A DNA stretch of 64,000 nucleotides, taken from contig NZ_QEST01000243.1 in NCBI RefSeq assembly GCF_003311645.1, forward strand, positions 39,682-103,681. The letters run 5' to 3'. The notes beneath the pieces were generated by a model. The model did no database searches. It saw only the letters and a program-made list of their open reading frames with translations, and had not been told where the DNA came from. The position numbers and the translations under genes were made by a program. Position 1 is the stretch's first letter. Every line of letters starts with the position of its first letter. Source of the stretch: Streptomyces sp. PT12 (lineage in GTDB: Bacteria; Actinomycetota; Actinomycetes; Streptomycetales; Streptomycetaceae). This document shows, one piece after another, positions 33,964-41,621 of this stretch.

Positions 33964-35199
33964 TCATGCCGCGGGGTCGCGCGGCGCCTCCCCGGCGTGG
34001 CGCTCGCGCGGCGCGTCGTCGCGGCCGAAGGGCGTCACGACGGCGAGCGCCCCCAGTTGCAGCCCCGCGACGAGCACGAACGCCCACGTCGTCGAGGCGA
34101 CGGCGATGACAAGCCCGCCGACGAGGGCCCCGCCCGCGTGCCCGACGCTGGTGAAGCTGGAGAACATGCCCAGGCCGAGCGCCCTGTTCCCCGCGGTCAG
34201 GCCGCCCGTGGCGAGCATCGTCAGCGACGGGTAGAGCGGTGAGAAGCCGACGCCGGTCAGCGCCACGCCCGCCGCGGCGACCCAGAAGTCGCGCGCGAGC
34301 CCGAGCGTGGCCAGGCCCGCGGCGAGCGCGCACAGCGAGATCGCGGTCGAGCGCACGGGGCCGATGCGGTCGGGCAGGCTCGCCAGGGCGATGCGCGCGC
34401 CGATGACGCTGACCGAGAAGACCGCGAAGACGGAGGCGGCGCCCGTGAGGCCGCTCGCCGGGACGCCCCCGGCCTCCAGGTGGACGATGAGAAAGCCGAG
34501 CATGAGTCCTTCGCCGCACCAGGCCGCCGCGGCGACGGCGCCTGGCACCCGCACCGCGAGGAACGCGCGCCTGACGGCAACCGCGCGCCGCGGCCCAGGC
34601 GCTCCCCTGGCCGACGGCGCGGGCCGCGGCGGGCGCGGCAGGCAGGCGATGAGCGCGGCGGTGGCCAGTTCGAGACCGGCGCACACGGCGAAGACGGCGG
34701 CGGGACCGATCGCCTGGTTCACGGCCGCGCCGATCTGCGGCCCGAGGGCGAGCCCGATCCACACGCTCAGGCCGAAGACGCTCAGGGCCTTGCCGCGCTG
34801 CGCCACGGGCGCCATCGCGACGAGCCAGGTCATCACGAGCGTCATCGCGGCGGCGTTGCCGAGCCCGAACAGCACGCGCCCGATGCCCGCCCCGAGGAAC
34901 GAGGGAACGACGGCGAGCAGGACCATGCCGAGCGCCGCCACCGCGCCGCCCGCCAGGGCGACCACCCGGTATCCGCGCCGGTCGCCCAGCATCCCGGCGA
35001 CCGGCATGGCGATCACCGAGGCGGCCGCCGCGAGCGCGATGACCAGCCCCGACAGCGTCGTGCCGCCGCCCAGGACGCGCTCGACGTACACGGGGATGAC
35101 GGGCGTGCTCGCCGCGTTGGTCATCGCGCCCAGCGTCGAGGCGGCGAAGACGAGCCAGAACGGGACCGTCCTGGTGATGTCGCGGGCTGCTCCCCTCAC
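33964..35199 (-). CDS. MFS transporter
   Basis: 411 residues with about 12 membrane helices (starting RTVPFWLVFAASTLGAMTNA). The A-like motif GMLGDRRGYRVVAL between helices 2 and 3 is typical of drug-efflux type MFS. The GTG at 35199 overlaps the RidA stop by 4 bp, the habit of this genome; an ATG at 35220 is the alternative. With RidA it forms a two-gene operon under the GntR-type operator, so it may export a toxic pathway product such as an amine or aldehyde adduct, or import an alternative substrate. Confidence 0.88.
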   Translation of the reverse strand: MRGAARDITRTVPFWLVFAASTLGAMTNAASTPVIPVYVERVLGGGTTLSGLVIALAAAASVIAMPVAGMLGDRRGYRVVALAGGAVAALGMVLLAVVPSFLGAGIGRVLFGLGNAAAMTLVMTWLVAMAPVAQRGKALSVFGLSVWIGLALGPQIGAAVNQAIGPAAVFAVCAGLELATAALIACLPRPPRPAPSARGAPGPRRAVAVRRAFLAVRVPGAVAAAAWCGEGLMLGFLIVHLEAGGVPASGLTGAASVFAVFSVSVIGARIALASLPDRIGPVRSTAISLCALAAGLATLGLARDFWVAAAGVALTGVGFSPLYPSLTMLATGGLTAGNRALGLGMFSSFTSVGHAGGALVGGLVIAVASTTWAFVLVAGLQLGALAVVTPFGRDDAPRERHAGEAPRDPAA

Positions 35200-35693
35200 G
35201 CGGTCGGCTCGGGAAGGCATTCCAGGTCGAGCCAGAGCTCGAAGCAGTTGTGCCGGGAGAGCGCCGTCGCGCCGATCGACGCGCGGCCCATGCTGCCGAT
35301 CTCGTCGCCGAAGACCTCGATAAAGAGATCGCTCGCGCCGTTGGAGACCTCGTGCGGCAGCTCGAACCCCGGCGGGCAGACCACGAAGCACAGGGCCCGC
35401 GACAGGCTCGCGACGTTGTCGAGCGAGCCGATCGCGTAGCGGATCATGCCGAGCGCGTGGATCGCGGTCAGCCGCGCGGCCGCGTAGCCCTGGGCGACCG
35501 TCACGTCGACGCCGACGACGCCGGGGTGCAGCCGCTCACCGGCGCGGGTCTCGGGGGTTAGCCCGCTGAGCTGGAGCAGGTCGCCGACGCGGTGGAACGG
35601 CTTCATGGGGCCATAACGCCGCCCATAGGGCGGATCCGCGTAGTCGGGGATGTCGAGCCCCAGCTCCCTGACTCTCTCTTCGGCACCGGCCAT
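35196..35693 (-). CDS. RidA (YjgF/YER057c) family protein
   Basis: 165 residues, slightly longer than classical RidA (about 130). Motifs: LLQLSGLTPET, GYAAARLTAIHALGMIRYAI and ASIGATALSRHNCFELWLDLE, in the family's order; the RidA arginine position is RASIG. RidA proteins hydrolyse enamines and imines produced by PLP and flavin enzymes; several such enzymes lie in this regulon (5318, 6568, 9235, 36797), so a clean-up or pathway-specific deaminase role fits. A GGGAGGG ribosome site precedes its ATG. Divergent from the PTE-like gene at 35781. Confidence 0.88.
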   Translation of the reverse strand: MAGAEERVRELGLDIPDYADPPYGRRYGPMKPFHRVGDLLQLSGLTPETRAGERLHPGVVGVDVTVAQGYAAARLTAIHALGMIRYAIGSLDNVASLSRALCFVVCPPGFELPHEVSNGASDLFIEVFGDEIGSMGRASIGATALSRHNCFELWLDLECLPEPTA

Positions 35694-35714
35694 GGACCCT
35701 CCCGCGTTCGATGT

Positions 35715-35741
35715 GTATCCGATACTATCTTCTTTGGATCC
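35715..35741. promoter_or_regulatory. GGATCC box pair between divergent operons
   Basis: One-mismatch box GTATCC (35715-35720; it reads GGATAC on the minus strand) and exact box GGATCC (35736-35741), centres 21 bp apart. It lies between the RidA gene (minus) and the PTE-like gene (plus) and can control both. Confidence 0.75.
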
Positions 35742-35780
35742 ACCGTAGGGGTGGTCGAGACCCGGGATCGAGGCGGAGCG

Positions 35781-36800
35781 ATGATCGAGACGGTGCTCGG
35801 GCCCATACCCGCGGAGCGCCTTGGCGTGACGTCGATGCACGACCACGTCCTCAGCGACGCCTCCGCGCTCCGGCGCGACGGCTCGGCGCCAGGCCCTTCG
35901 GGCGACCGTGTGGGCCCGGGGACGATCGGCCATCTGCGCCTGAACATGCTGGCGTTGGCCGACAACCTGCGCCTCGACGAGCCCGATGTCGCCGTGACCG
36001 AGCTGGCGGCCGCCGTCGCCCTCGGGCAGCGCTCGCTCGTCGAGGACACCTCGTGGGGCCTCGGGCCCGACCACGCCGGCCTGCCCGACGTCGCGCGGCG
36101 CTCGGGAATGACCATCGTGTGCGCCTACGGCGCCTACATCCGCGCCACGCTCCCCGCGTGGATCGCCGAGCTCGACGAGGACGGCCTCGAACGCCACCTG
36201 GCCGGTGCGCTGCTCGACCGGGTGCCCGGCACCGGCTACCGCGCCGGGATCCTCGGCATCATGGGCACGACGGCCGACCTGCCCGAGGCCGAGCGCTCCA
36301 TGCTGCGCTCCGCCGCGCGGGCGGCCATCCGCGCCGGCGCCGCCGTCGCGGTGCGGCTCGACCCCGGCGCGACCCGCGGCCCCGAGGTGCTGGCGCTGTG
36401 CGCCGCCGAGGGGCTGCCCGCCGAGCGCGTCGTCCTCACCAACGCCGACGAGTACATGGACGCCGCCTACTGGGCGGACCTCGCGGCCGAGGGCGCCGTG
36501 CTCGAGATGTGCTTCGGGACGGAGGACAGCCACGTCGGCCGCGTCCACAACCCCTCGGACGCCCAACGCCTCGAGTTCTTCGCGCGGTTCTGCGCCGCAC
36601 ACCCGCGGGCGCGGCACGTCCTGGGCGGATCGCTGTGGACGAAGGCCCAGCTGCGCACGCACGGCGGCCACGGCTATGGCCACCTGATGGCGCGGATCGC
36701 GCCCGCGCTGCGCGAGCGCGGCATCCCGGCGGGGCGCCTGACCGGGATGCTCGTGGACGAGCCGCGGCGCCTCCTCGACCGCGGGGAGGGCGCCCCGTGA
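35781..36800 (+). CDS. Phosphotriesterase-fold protein with lost metal site (paralogue 3)
   Basis: 339 residues and collinear with paralogue 2 (16718): TSMHDHVLSD matches TSMHEHLLSD, and the C-terminal GGHGYGHLMARIAPAL matches GGNGYDHLFRRIAPAI. The first two His survive (His20 and His22), but the other ligands are replaced: GEIG is GIMG, the His of VYAHLS is Arg (VAVRLD), the His of IGHLD is Asn (LTNAD), and the Asp of GADVW is Ser (GGSLW). A binuclear-metal hydrolase role is therefore unlikely; it may be a binding, scaffold or sensing protein. It is first in an operon with a DAO-like gene and HyuA/HyuB. Confidence 0.88.
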   Translation: MIETVLGPIPAERLGVTSMHDHVLSDASALRRDGSAPGPSGDRVGPGTIGHLRLNMLALADNLRLDEPDVAVTELAAAVALGQRSLVEDTSWGLGPDHAGLPDVARRSGMTIVCAYGAYIRATLPAWIAELDEDGLERHLAGALLDRVPGTGYRAGILGIMGTTADLPEAERSMLRSAARAAIRAGAAVAVRLDPGATRGPEVLALCAAEGLPAERVVLTNADEYMDAAYWADLAAEGAVLEMCFGTEDSHVGRVHNPSDAQRLEFFARFCAAHPRARHVLGGSLWTKAQLRTHGGHGYGHLMARIAPALRERGIPAGRLTGMLVDEPRRLLDRGEGAP

Positions 36801-37747
36801 CGCGTCGCCCCGTGACGGTCATCGGGGCCGGGGTCATCGGCCTCAGCTGCGCGCTGGTGCTCGCCGAGCGCGGACACGCGGTGCGCGTGCTCGCGCGCGA
36901 GAGCGGCGAGCGGACGGCCTCAGCCGCGGCGGCGGCGCTGTGGGCGGTGCCGCTCGTCGAGCGGAGCGAGCGGGTGCGGGAGTGGGCCTACGCCACGCTC
37001 GCCCGGCTGCGCCGCGACGCCGGACCCCACACCGGCGTGCGCGAACAGGAGGCGCGCACGGTCGGCGTCGGCCCGGCCGCGCCCGACCCGTGGACGCGCG
37101 GCTTCACGCCGCCGCTGCGCGAGGCGAGGGCCGACGAGCTGCCCCCCGGATACCGCCATGGCACCGTCGCGAGCGTCCCGCTCGTCGACACCAGCCGCTA
37201 TCTGCCCTGGCTGCGCGAGCGCTGCGCCGCCGCGGGCGTGGACATCGAGCCGCGCGAGGTGCCCGCCCTCGCGGACTGCGCGCCGGGCGCCGACGTCCTC
37301 GTCCTCGCCGCGGGGCTCGGCTCGGGGCCGCTTGCGGGCGACGCCGCGCTGCGGCCCGTCCGCGGCCAGGTCGCGCTGCTGGAAAACCCGGGCCTGACCC
37401 GCACCACGATCGTGCGCGACGGACCCCTCGCGCCGCTGTTCGTCGTCCCGCGCCACGACGACGTCGTCGTCGGAGGACCCGCGCAGGACGGCGTGTTCGA
37501 TCCCAGGGCCGACCGCGCGACCGAGCGCGCGCTCCTGCGGCGCGCCGCGCTGGCCGAGCCCGCGCTCGCGGGCGCCCGCGTCATCGGCAGGGCGGTGGGC
37601 CACCGGCCCGTGCGCCCCGAGGTGCGCCTGGCCGCCGAACGGCTCTGCGGACGCGACGTCGTGCACTGCTACGGCCACGGCGGCGCGGGCGTGGCGCTGT
37701 CCTGGGGGTCAGCCCGCGCGGCGGCCGACCTCCTGGAGCGGCTGTGA
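36797..37747 (+). CDS. D-amino-acid oxidase-like FAD enzyme
   Basis: 316 residues. FAD site VTVIGAGVIGLSCALVLAER; the DAO family signature near the C-terminus is HCYGHGGAGVALSWGSA, preceded by GHRPVRPEVRL with the substrate-binding Arg of DAO. It oxidises D-amino or related acids to imino acids with H2O2; the imine would be a RidA substrate. Its GTG overlaps the preceding stop and its stop overlaps the HyuA start. Bacterial cytosolic enzyme, no signal. Confidence 0.88.
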   Translation: MTRRPVTVIGAGVIGLSCALVLAERGHAVRVLARESGERTASAAAAALWAVPLVERSERVREWAYATLARLRRDAGPHTGVREQEARTVGVGPAAPDPWTRGFTPPLREARADELPPGYRHGTVASVPLVDTSRYLPWLRERCAAAGVDIEPREVPALADCAPGADVLVLAAGLGSGPLAGDAALRPVRGQVALLENPGLTRTTIVRDGPLAPLFVVPRHDDVVVGGPAQDGVFDPRADRATERALLRRAALAEPALAGARVIGRAVGHRPVRPEVRLAAERLCGRDVVHCYGHGGAGVALSWGSARAAADLLERL

Positions 37748-39810
37748 ACGGGGCTGTGAACGGCGCGGCCGCGGGCGCGCGCAACGTCATCGCCGTCGAC
37801 ATCGGCGGCACGCACACCGACGCCGCGCTCCTCGCGGCCGACGGCACCCTGCACGTCCACAAGGTCCGCTCCACGCCCGCCGATCCAGGGCTCGCCCTCG
37901 TCACCGCGGTGGACGGCCTGCTCGAACGCTCCGGTCTCGCGCCAGGCGACATCACCGCCGTCGTCCATGGCACGACGGTCGCGACGAACGCCGTCCTCAC
38001 CGGCGACCACGCCCGCGTCGGGCTGCTCGTCACCGCGGGGTTCGAGGACATCCTCGAGATCGGCACGCAGCAGCGCCCCGACCTCTACGACCCGTGGCGG
38101 CCCAAGGCCGCCGCGCTCGTGCCGCGCGAGCGCGTCCACGGCGTGCGCGAGCGCACCGGCTCGGACGGCTCCGTCGTCACCCCGCTCGCCGAGGACGACG
38201 TGCGCCGCGCGGCGCGGGCCCTCGCGGGCCGCGTCGACGCCGTGGCGGTCGTCTTCCTGTTCTCGTTCGCCGACGCCGCGCACGAACGGCGCGCTGGCGC
38301 CCTCGTCCGCGAGGAGCTGCCCGGCGTGCCGGTCACGCTGTCCTCGTCGGTCGCGGCGGAGTTCCGCGAGTACCCGCGCGCCGCGACCACCGTGCTCAAC
38401 GCCGCGCTGCTGCCGCGCACCGGCGGCTACATCGCGCGGCTCCAAGCGCGGCTGCGCGAGCGGGGCTTCGGCGGCGCGTTCCAGCTCATGACGTCGACCG
38501 GCGGCGTCATCCCCGCGGCGCTCGCGACGAGGCTGCCCGTCGCGCTGCTGGTCTCGGGGCCCGCCGCTGGCGCCGTCGCCGCCGCCGAGCTCGGCCTGCG
38601 GCTGGGCGAGCCGGACGTCGTCATGCTCGACGTCGGCGGCACGAGTGCCGACGTCGCGCTGATCGAGGGCGGGCTGCCGCGCCGCCGCTACCGCGGCGAG
38701 GTCGCCGGGCTGCCGGTCGCGCTGCCGCAGATCGACGTTCTGCCGATCGGCGCGGGCGGCGGGTCGCTCGCGCGCGTGGACGCCTTCGGCTCGCTGCGGG
38801 TCGGCCCCGAGAGCGCGGGCGCAGACCCGGGCCCCGCCGCCTATGGCTCGGGCCCGCACGCGACCGTCACGGACGCGCACCTCGTGCGCGGCTCGATCGA
38901 TCCCGCGGGCCTGCTCGGCGGCGCGCTCCCGCTCGACGCGGAACGCGCCAGGGCAGCGATCGAGCGGGACGTCGCGGGGCCGCTCGGCCTGTCGGCCGAG
39001 GCCGCGGCCGCGAGCGTCATCCGCGTCGCCGACGGGCTGATGGCCGACGCGCTGCGCGCGGTCACCGTCGCTCGCGGGATCGACGTACGCGGCCACGCGC
39101 TCCTGGCGTTCGGCGGCGCGGGCCCGCTGCACGCGTGCGCGATCGCGGAGGACCTGGGCGTCGCGCGCGTCGTCGTGCCGCGCCACCCGGGGCTGACCTC
39201 GGCGCTCGGGCTGCTGATGGGGGAAGGGCGCCACGACGTCGGCCGCACCTACGTCGCCCCGTTGCGCGCACTCGACCACGCGCGCGTCGACGCGCTCATC
39301 GGCGAGCTGGTCGACGAGGCCACGAGCCTGCTGCGCGGCGCGGGCGTGGCCGACGCGCCGGAGCTGAGCCTGGACGCCGACCTGCGCTACGCGGGGCAGG
39401 CGTACGAGCTGACGATCCCCGTCTCCGGGGCGTGCGCGCTGCGGCGCGAGGACACCGAACGCCTCGAGACCGCGTTCGCCGAGGCCCACCGCGCGGCGTA
39501 CGGGCACGCGTGGGACGGCGTTCCGGTGGAGCTGGTGACCCTGCGGGTGCGGGCCGTCGTGCCGCGCGCCGCCGTGGACTGGGCGGCGGGCCACGGGCCG
39601 CCGCGCGCGCCCGTGTGGCGCCGCCGCCCTGGCTGGGACGCCACGGGCACGCCGGTCGAGTACACCGTCGTCGAACGCGCTGACGTCGAGCCGGGGCTGT
39701 GCGGGCCCGCGATCGTGCGGCAGACCGACACCACGACGCTCATCCCGCGCGGCTGGCGGGTGGCCAGGGCCGACGGCCTCGGCATGGTCATCGAACGCGA
39801 GGAGAACTGA
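37744..39810 (+). CDS. HyuA / 5-oxoprolinase N-terminal-type subunit (copy 1)
   Basis: 688 residues. ASKHA-like ATPase motifs: IAVDIGGTHTDAALL, VHGTTVATNAVL, LVSGPAAGAVAAAE and VMLDVGGTSADVALIEGG. HyuA with HyuB forms an ATP-dependent hydrolase of cyclic amides (5-oxoproline, N-methylhydantoin) or, with a third subunit, an acetone-carboxylase-like enzyme; no third subunit is encoded here. In this regulon a 5-oxoprolinase would return glutamate from pyroglutamate formed from gamma-glutamyl amines (inference). Start GTG inside the DAO stop. Confidence 0.9.
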   Translation: MNGAVNGAAAGARNVIAVDIGGTHTDAALLAADGTLHVHKVRSTPADPGLALVTAVDGLLERSGLAPGDITAVVHGTTVATNAVLTGDHARVGLLVTAGFEDILEIGTQQRPDLYDPWRPKAAALVPRERVHGVRERTGSDGSVVTPLAEDDVRRAARALAGRVDAVAVVFLFSFADAAHERRAGALVREELPGVPVTLSSSVAAEFREYPRAATTVLNAALLPRTGGYIARLQARLRERGFGGAFQLMTSTGGVIPAALATRLPVALLVSGPAAGAVAAAELGLRLGEPDVVMLDVGGTSADVALIEGGLPRRRYRGEVAGLPVALPQIDVLPIGAGGGSLARVDAFGSLRVGPESAGADPGPAAYGSGPHATVTDAHLVRGSIDPAGLLGGALPLDAERARAAIERDVAGPLGLSAEAAAASVIRVADGLMADALRAVTVARGIDVRGHALLAFGGAGPLHACAIAEDLGVARVVVPRHPGLTSALGLLMGEGRHDVGRTYVAPLRALDHARVDALIGELVDEATSLLRGAGVADAPELSLDADLRYAGQAYELTIPVSGACALRREDTERLETAFAEAHRAAYGHAWDGVPVELVTLRVRAVVPRAAVDWAAGHGPPRAPVWRRRPGWDATGTPVEYTVVERADVEPGLCGPAIVRQTDTTTLIPRGWRVARADGLGMVIEREEN

Positions 39811-41621
39811 TGGGAGCCGGGCCGATGAGAGTGAAGGACCCGGCGGTGCGCGAGCTGCTGTGGAACGGCTTCGATGCGGTCGTCGGGGAGATGGCGCTGC
39901 TGCTCAAGCGCTGCTCGTTCTCGCCGCTGATCCGCGAGATGCTCGACTTCTCGTGCGGCTTCCTGGACGCGCGAGGCCGCCTCGTCGCCGACTCGCACCT
40001 CATCCCGGCGCAGGCCGGGACGCTGGAGTTCGCCCTCGCGGGCGCCCTCGCCCGCACGGGCCCGCTCGACGACGGCGACGTCGTCGTGACGAACGACCCC
40101 TACGCGGGCGCGACCCACCTGCCCGACCTCGAGGTGTTCATGCCCGTGTACGCGGGCGGCGAGCTGCTCGGCCATGTCGCGACCGTCGCGCACCACGTCG
40201 ACATCGGCGGCGTCTCGGCCCGCAACAGGGGCGCGGTCCCCGGCCACCCCGAGGCGTCGCGCGACCTCTACGAGGAGGGGCTGCAACTGCCGCCCGTGCG
40301 CCTCGTCGAGCGCGGCGTCCGCAACGACGCGCTGTGGGACGTCCTGCTGCGCAACGTGCGCGACCCCGAGTCGGTCGATGGCGACCTCATGGCGCAGCTC
40401 TCGGCGTGCCGCCGCGGCGCCGAGCGGCTTCGCGAGCTCGCCGCGCGGCACGGCGCCGCCACGCTGCGCGCCGCAGCCGACGACCTCATCGACGACACGT
40501 CGGCGCGCGCCGCCGCGGTCCTGCGCGGCTGGCCCGAGCGCACCGTGACGGCGACCGGCTTCCTCGACGGCGACGGCCTGCACTACGACGAGCCGCTGCC
40601 CGTGCACGCGGCCGTGACCGTCGCCGACGGCCGCATGACCGTGGACCTCTCGCGCTCCGCGGCGCAGACGACGGGGACGTTCAACGTGCCCTGGTCGAGC
40701 ACGTACTCGGGCCTCTACTACGCCCTGCGCTGCTTCCTCGGCCCCGGCATCCGGCAGAACCACGGCTATATGCGGCACGTCGAGGCGCGTGCGCCCGAGG
40801 GGTCGCTCTTCCGCCCGCGCCGCCCCGCGGCGGTGATGTCGCGGCACATGGCCGTCCAGGCGCTCACCGACGTGGTGTTCCGCGCGCTGGGCGAGCTGCT
40901 GCCCGAGCGCGCCGTCGCGGCGAGCCATGTCTCGTTCCCCGTACTGCTGATGCACGCCGTCGATCCCCGCACCGGCGCGTCGAAGACGCTCATGGACACC
41001 GTCGGCGGCGGGGGCGGGGCGCGCCGCGGCGCGGCGGGCGACGACGGCATCGACGCGTACACCTCCAACTGCGCGCTCATCTCCGCCGAGGTCATCGAGC
41101 TCGAGTACCCGTGGCGCGTGCGCTCCTGCGCCCTTGTGCCGGGCAGCGGAGGTCAGGGGACCTGGCGAGGCGGCCTCGCGGTGCGCCGCGACTACGAGCT
41201 GCTCGCCGACCGGGCGAGCGGCCGCGTCGCGGCGGAGCAGCGCCGCCCCGAGCACGCCGCGCCAGGCGCCGCGGGCGGCGGCCCTGGCGCGCCCGCGAGC
41301 GCCATGGTGAGCCGGGCGGGCGGCCCGTGGGAGCCGCTGCCGTACGACACGTCGTCCCTCTCGGTCCGCGAGGGCGACATCGTGCGGCTCACCGCCGCGG
41401 GCGGCGGGGGATACGGGCCCCCGGGCGGGCCCCCGGGCGCGCCCCCGCGGCGCGCCGCGCGCTCAGAGCGGGCGGACGGGGGCGAAGCGGCTGGCGACGC
41501 GGAGGTCAGCCGTGATGGCCGCCGCGGCGTCCCGCAGCGGGGGCAGCAGCGCGGCGCTGGCCTCGGCGGCGGTGCGGCGGCCGGCGTGCGTGGAGACGTT
41601 GACGGCGGCGACGGCCCGTGA
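39810..41621 (+). CDS. HyuB / 5-oxoprolinase C-terminal-type subunit (copy 1)
   Basis: 603 residues, starting in a TGATG overlap with HyuA. Family motifs: DFSCGFLDARGRLVADS, DVVVTNDPYAGATHLPDL, EASRDLYEEGLQLPPVRL and VRLTAAGGGGYGPPG. The family domain ends near residue 545 with the GGGGYG signature; after it comes a Gly/Pro/Arg-rich tail of about 60 residues that runs through the 3' end of the convergent IclR gene, a 159-bp overlap. A sequencing frameshift at the end of the domain (GC-rich, about 41430-41455) or a recent loss of the stop could explain the tail. Confidence 0.88.
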   Translation: MGAGPMRVKDPAVRELLWNGFDAVVGEMALLLKRCSFSPLIREMLDFSCGFLDARGRLVADSHLIPAQAGTLEFALAGALARTGPLDDGDVVVTNDPYAGATHLPDLEVFMPVYAGGELLGHVATVAHHVDIGGVSARNRGAVPGHPEASRDLYEEGLQLPPVRLVERGVRNDALWDVLLRNVRDPESVDGDLMAQLSACRRGAERLRELAARHGAATLRAAADDLIDDTSARAAAVLRGWPERTVTATGFLDGDGLHYDEPLPVHAAVTVADGRMTVDLSRSAAQTTGTFNVPWSSTYSGLYYALRCFLGPGIRQNHGYMRHVEARAPEGSLFRPRRPAAVMSRHMAVQALTDVVFRALGELLPERAVAASHVSFPVLLMHAVDPRTGASKTLMDTVGGGGGARRGAAGDDGIDAYTSNCALISAEVIELEYPWRVRSCALVPGSGGQGTWRGGLAVRRDYELLADRASGRVAAEQRRPEHAAPGAAGGGPGAPASAMVSRAGGPWEPLPYDTSSLSVREGDIVRLTAAGGGGYGPPGGPPGAPPRRAARSERADGGEAAGDAEVSRDGRRGVPQRGQQRGAGLGGGAAAGVRGDVDGGDGP

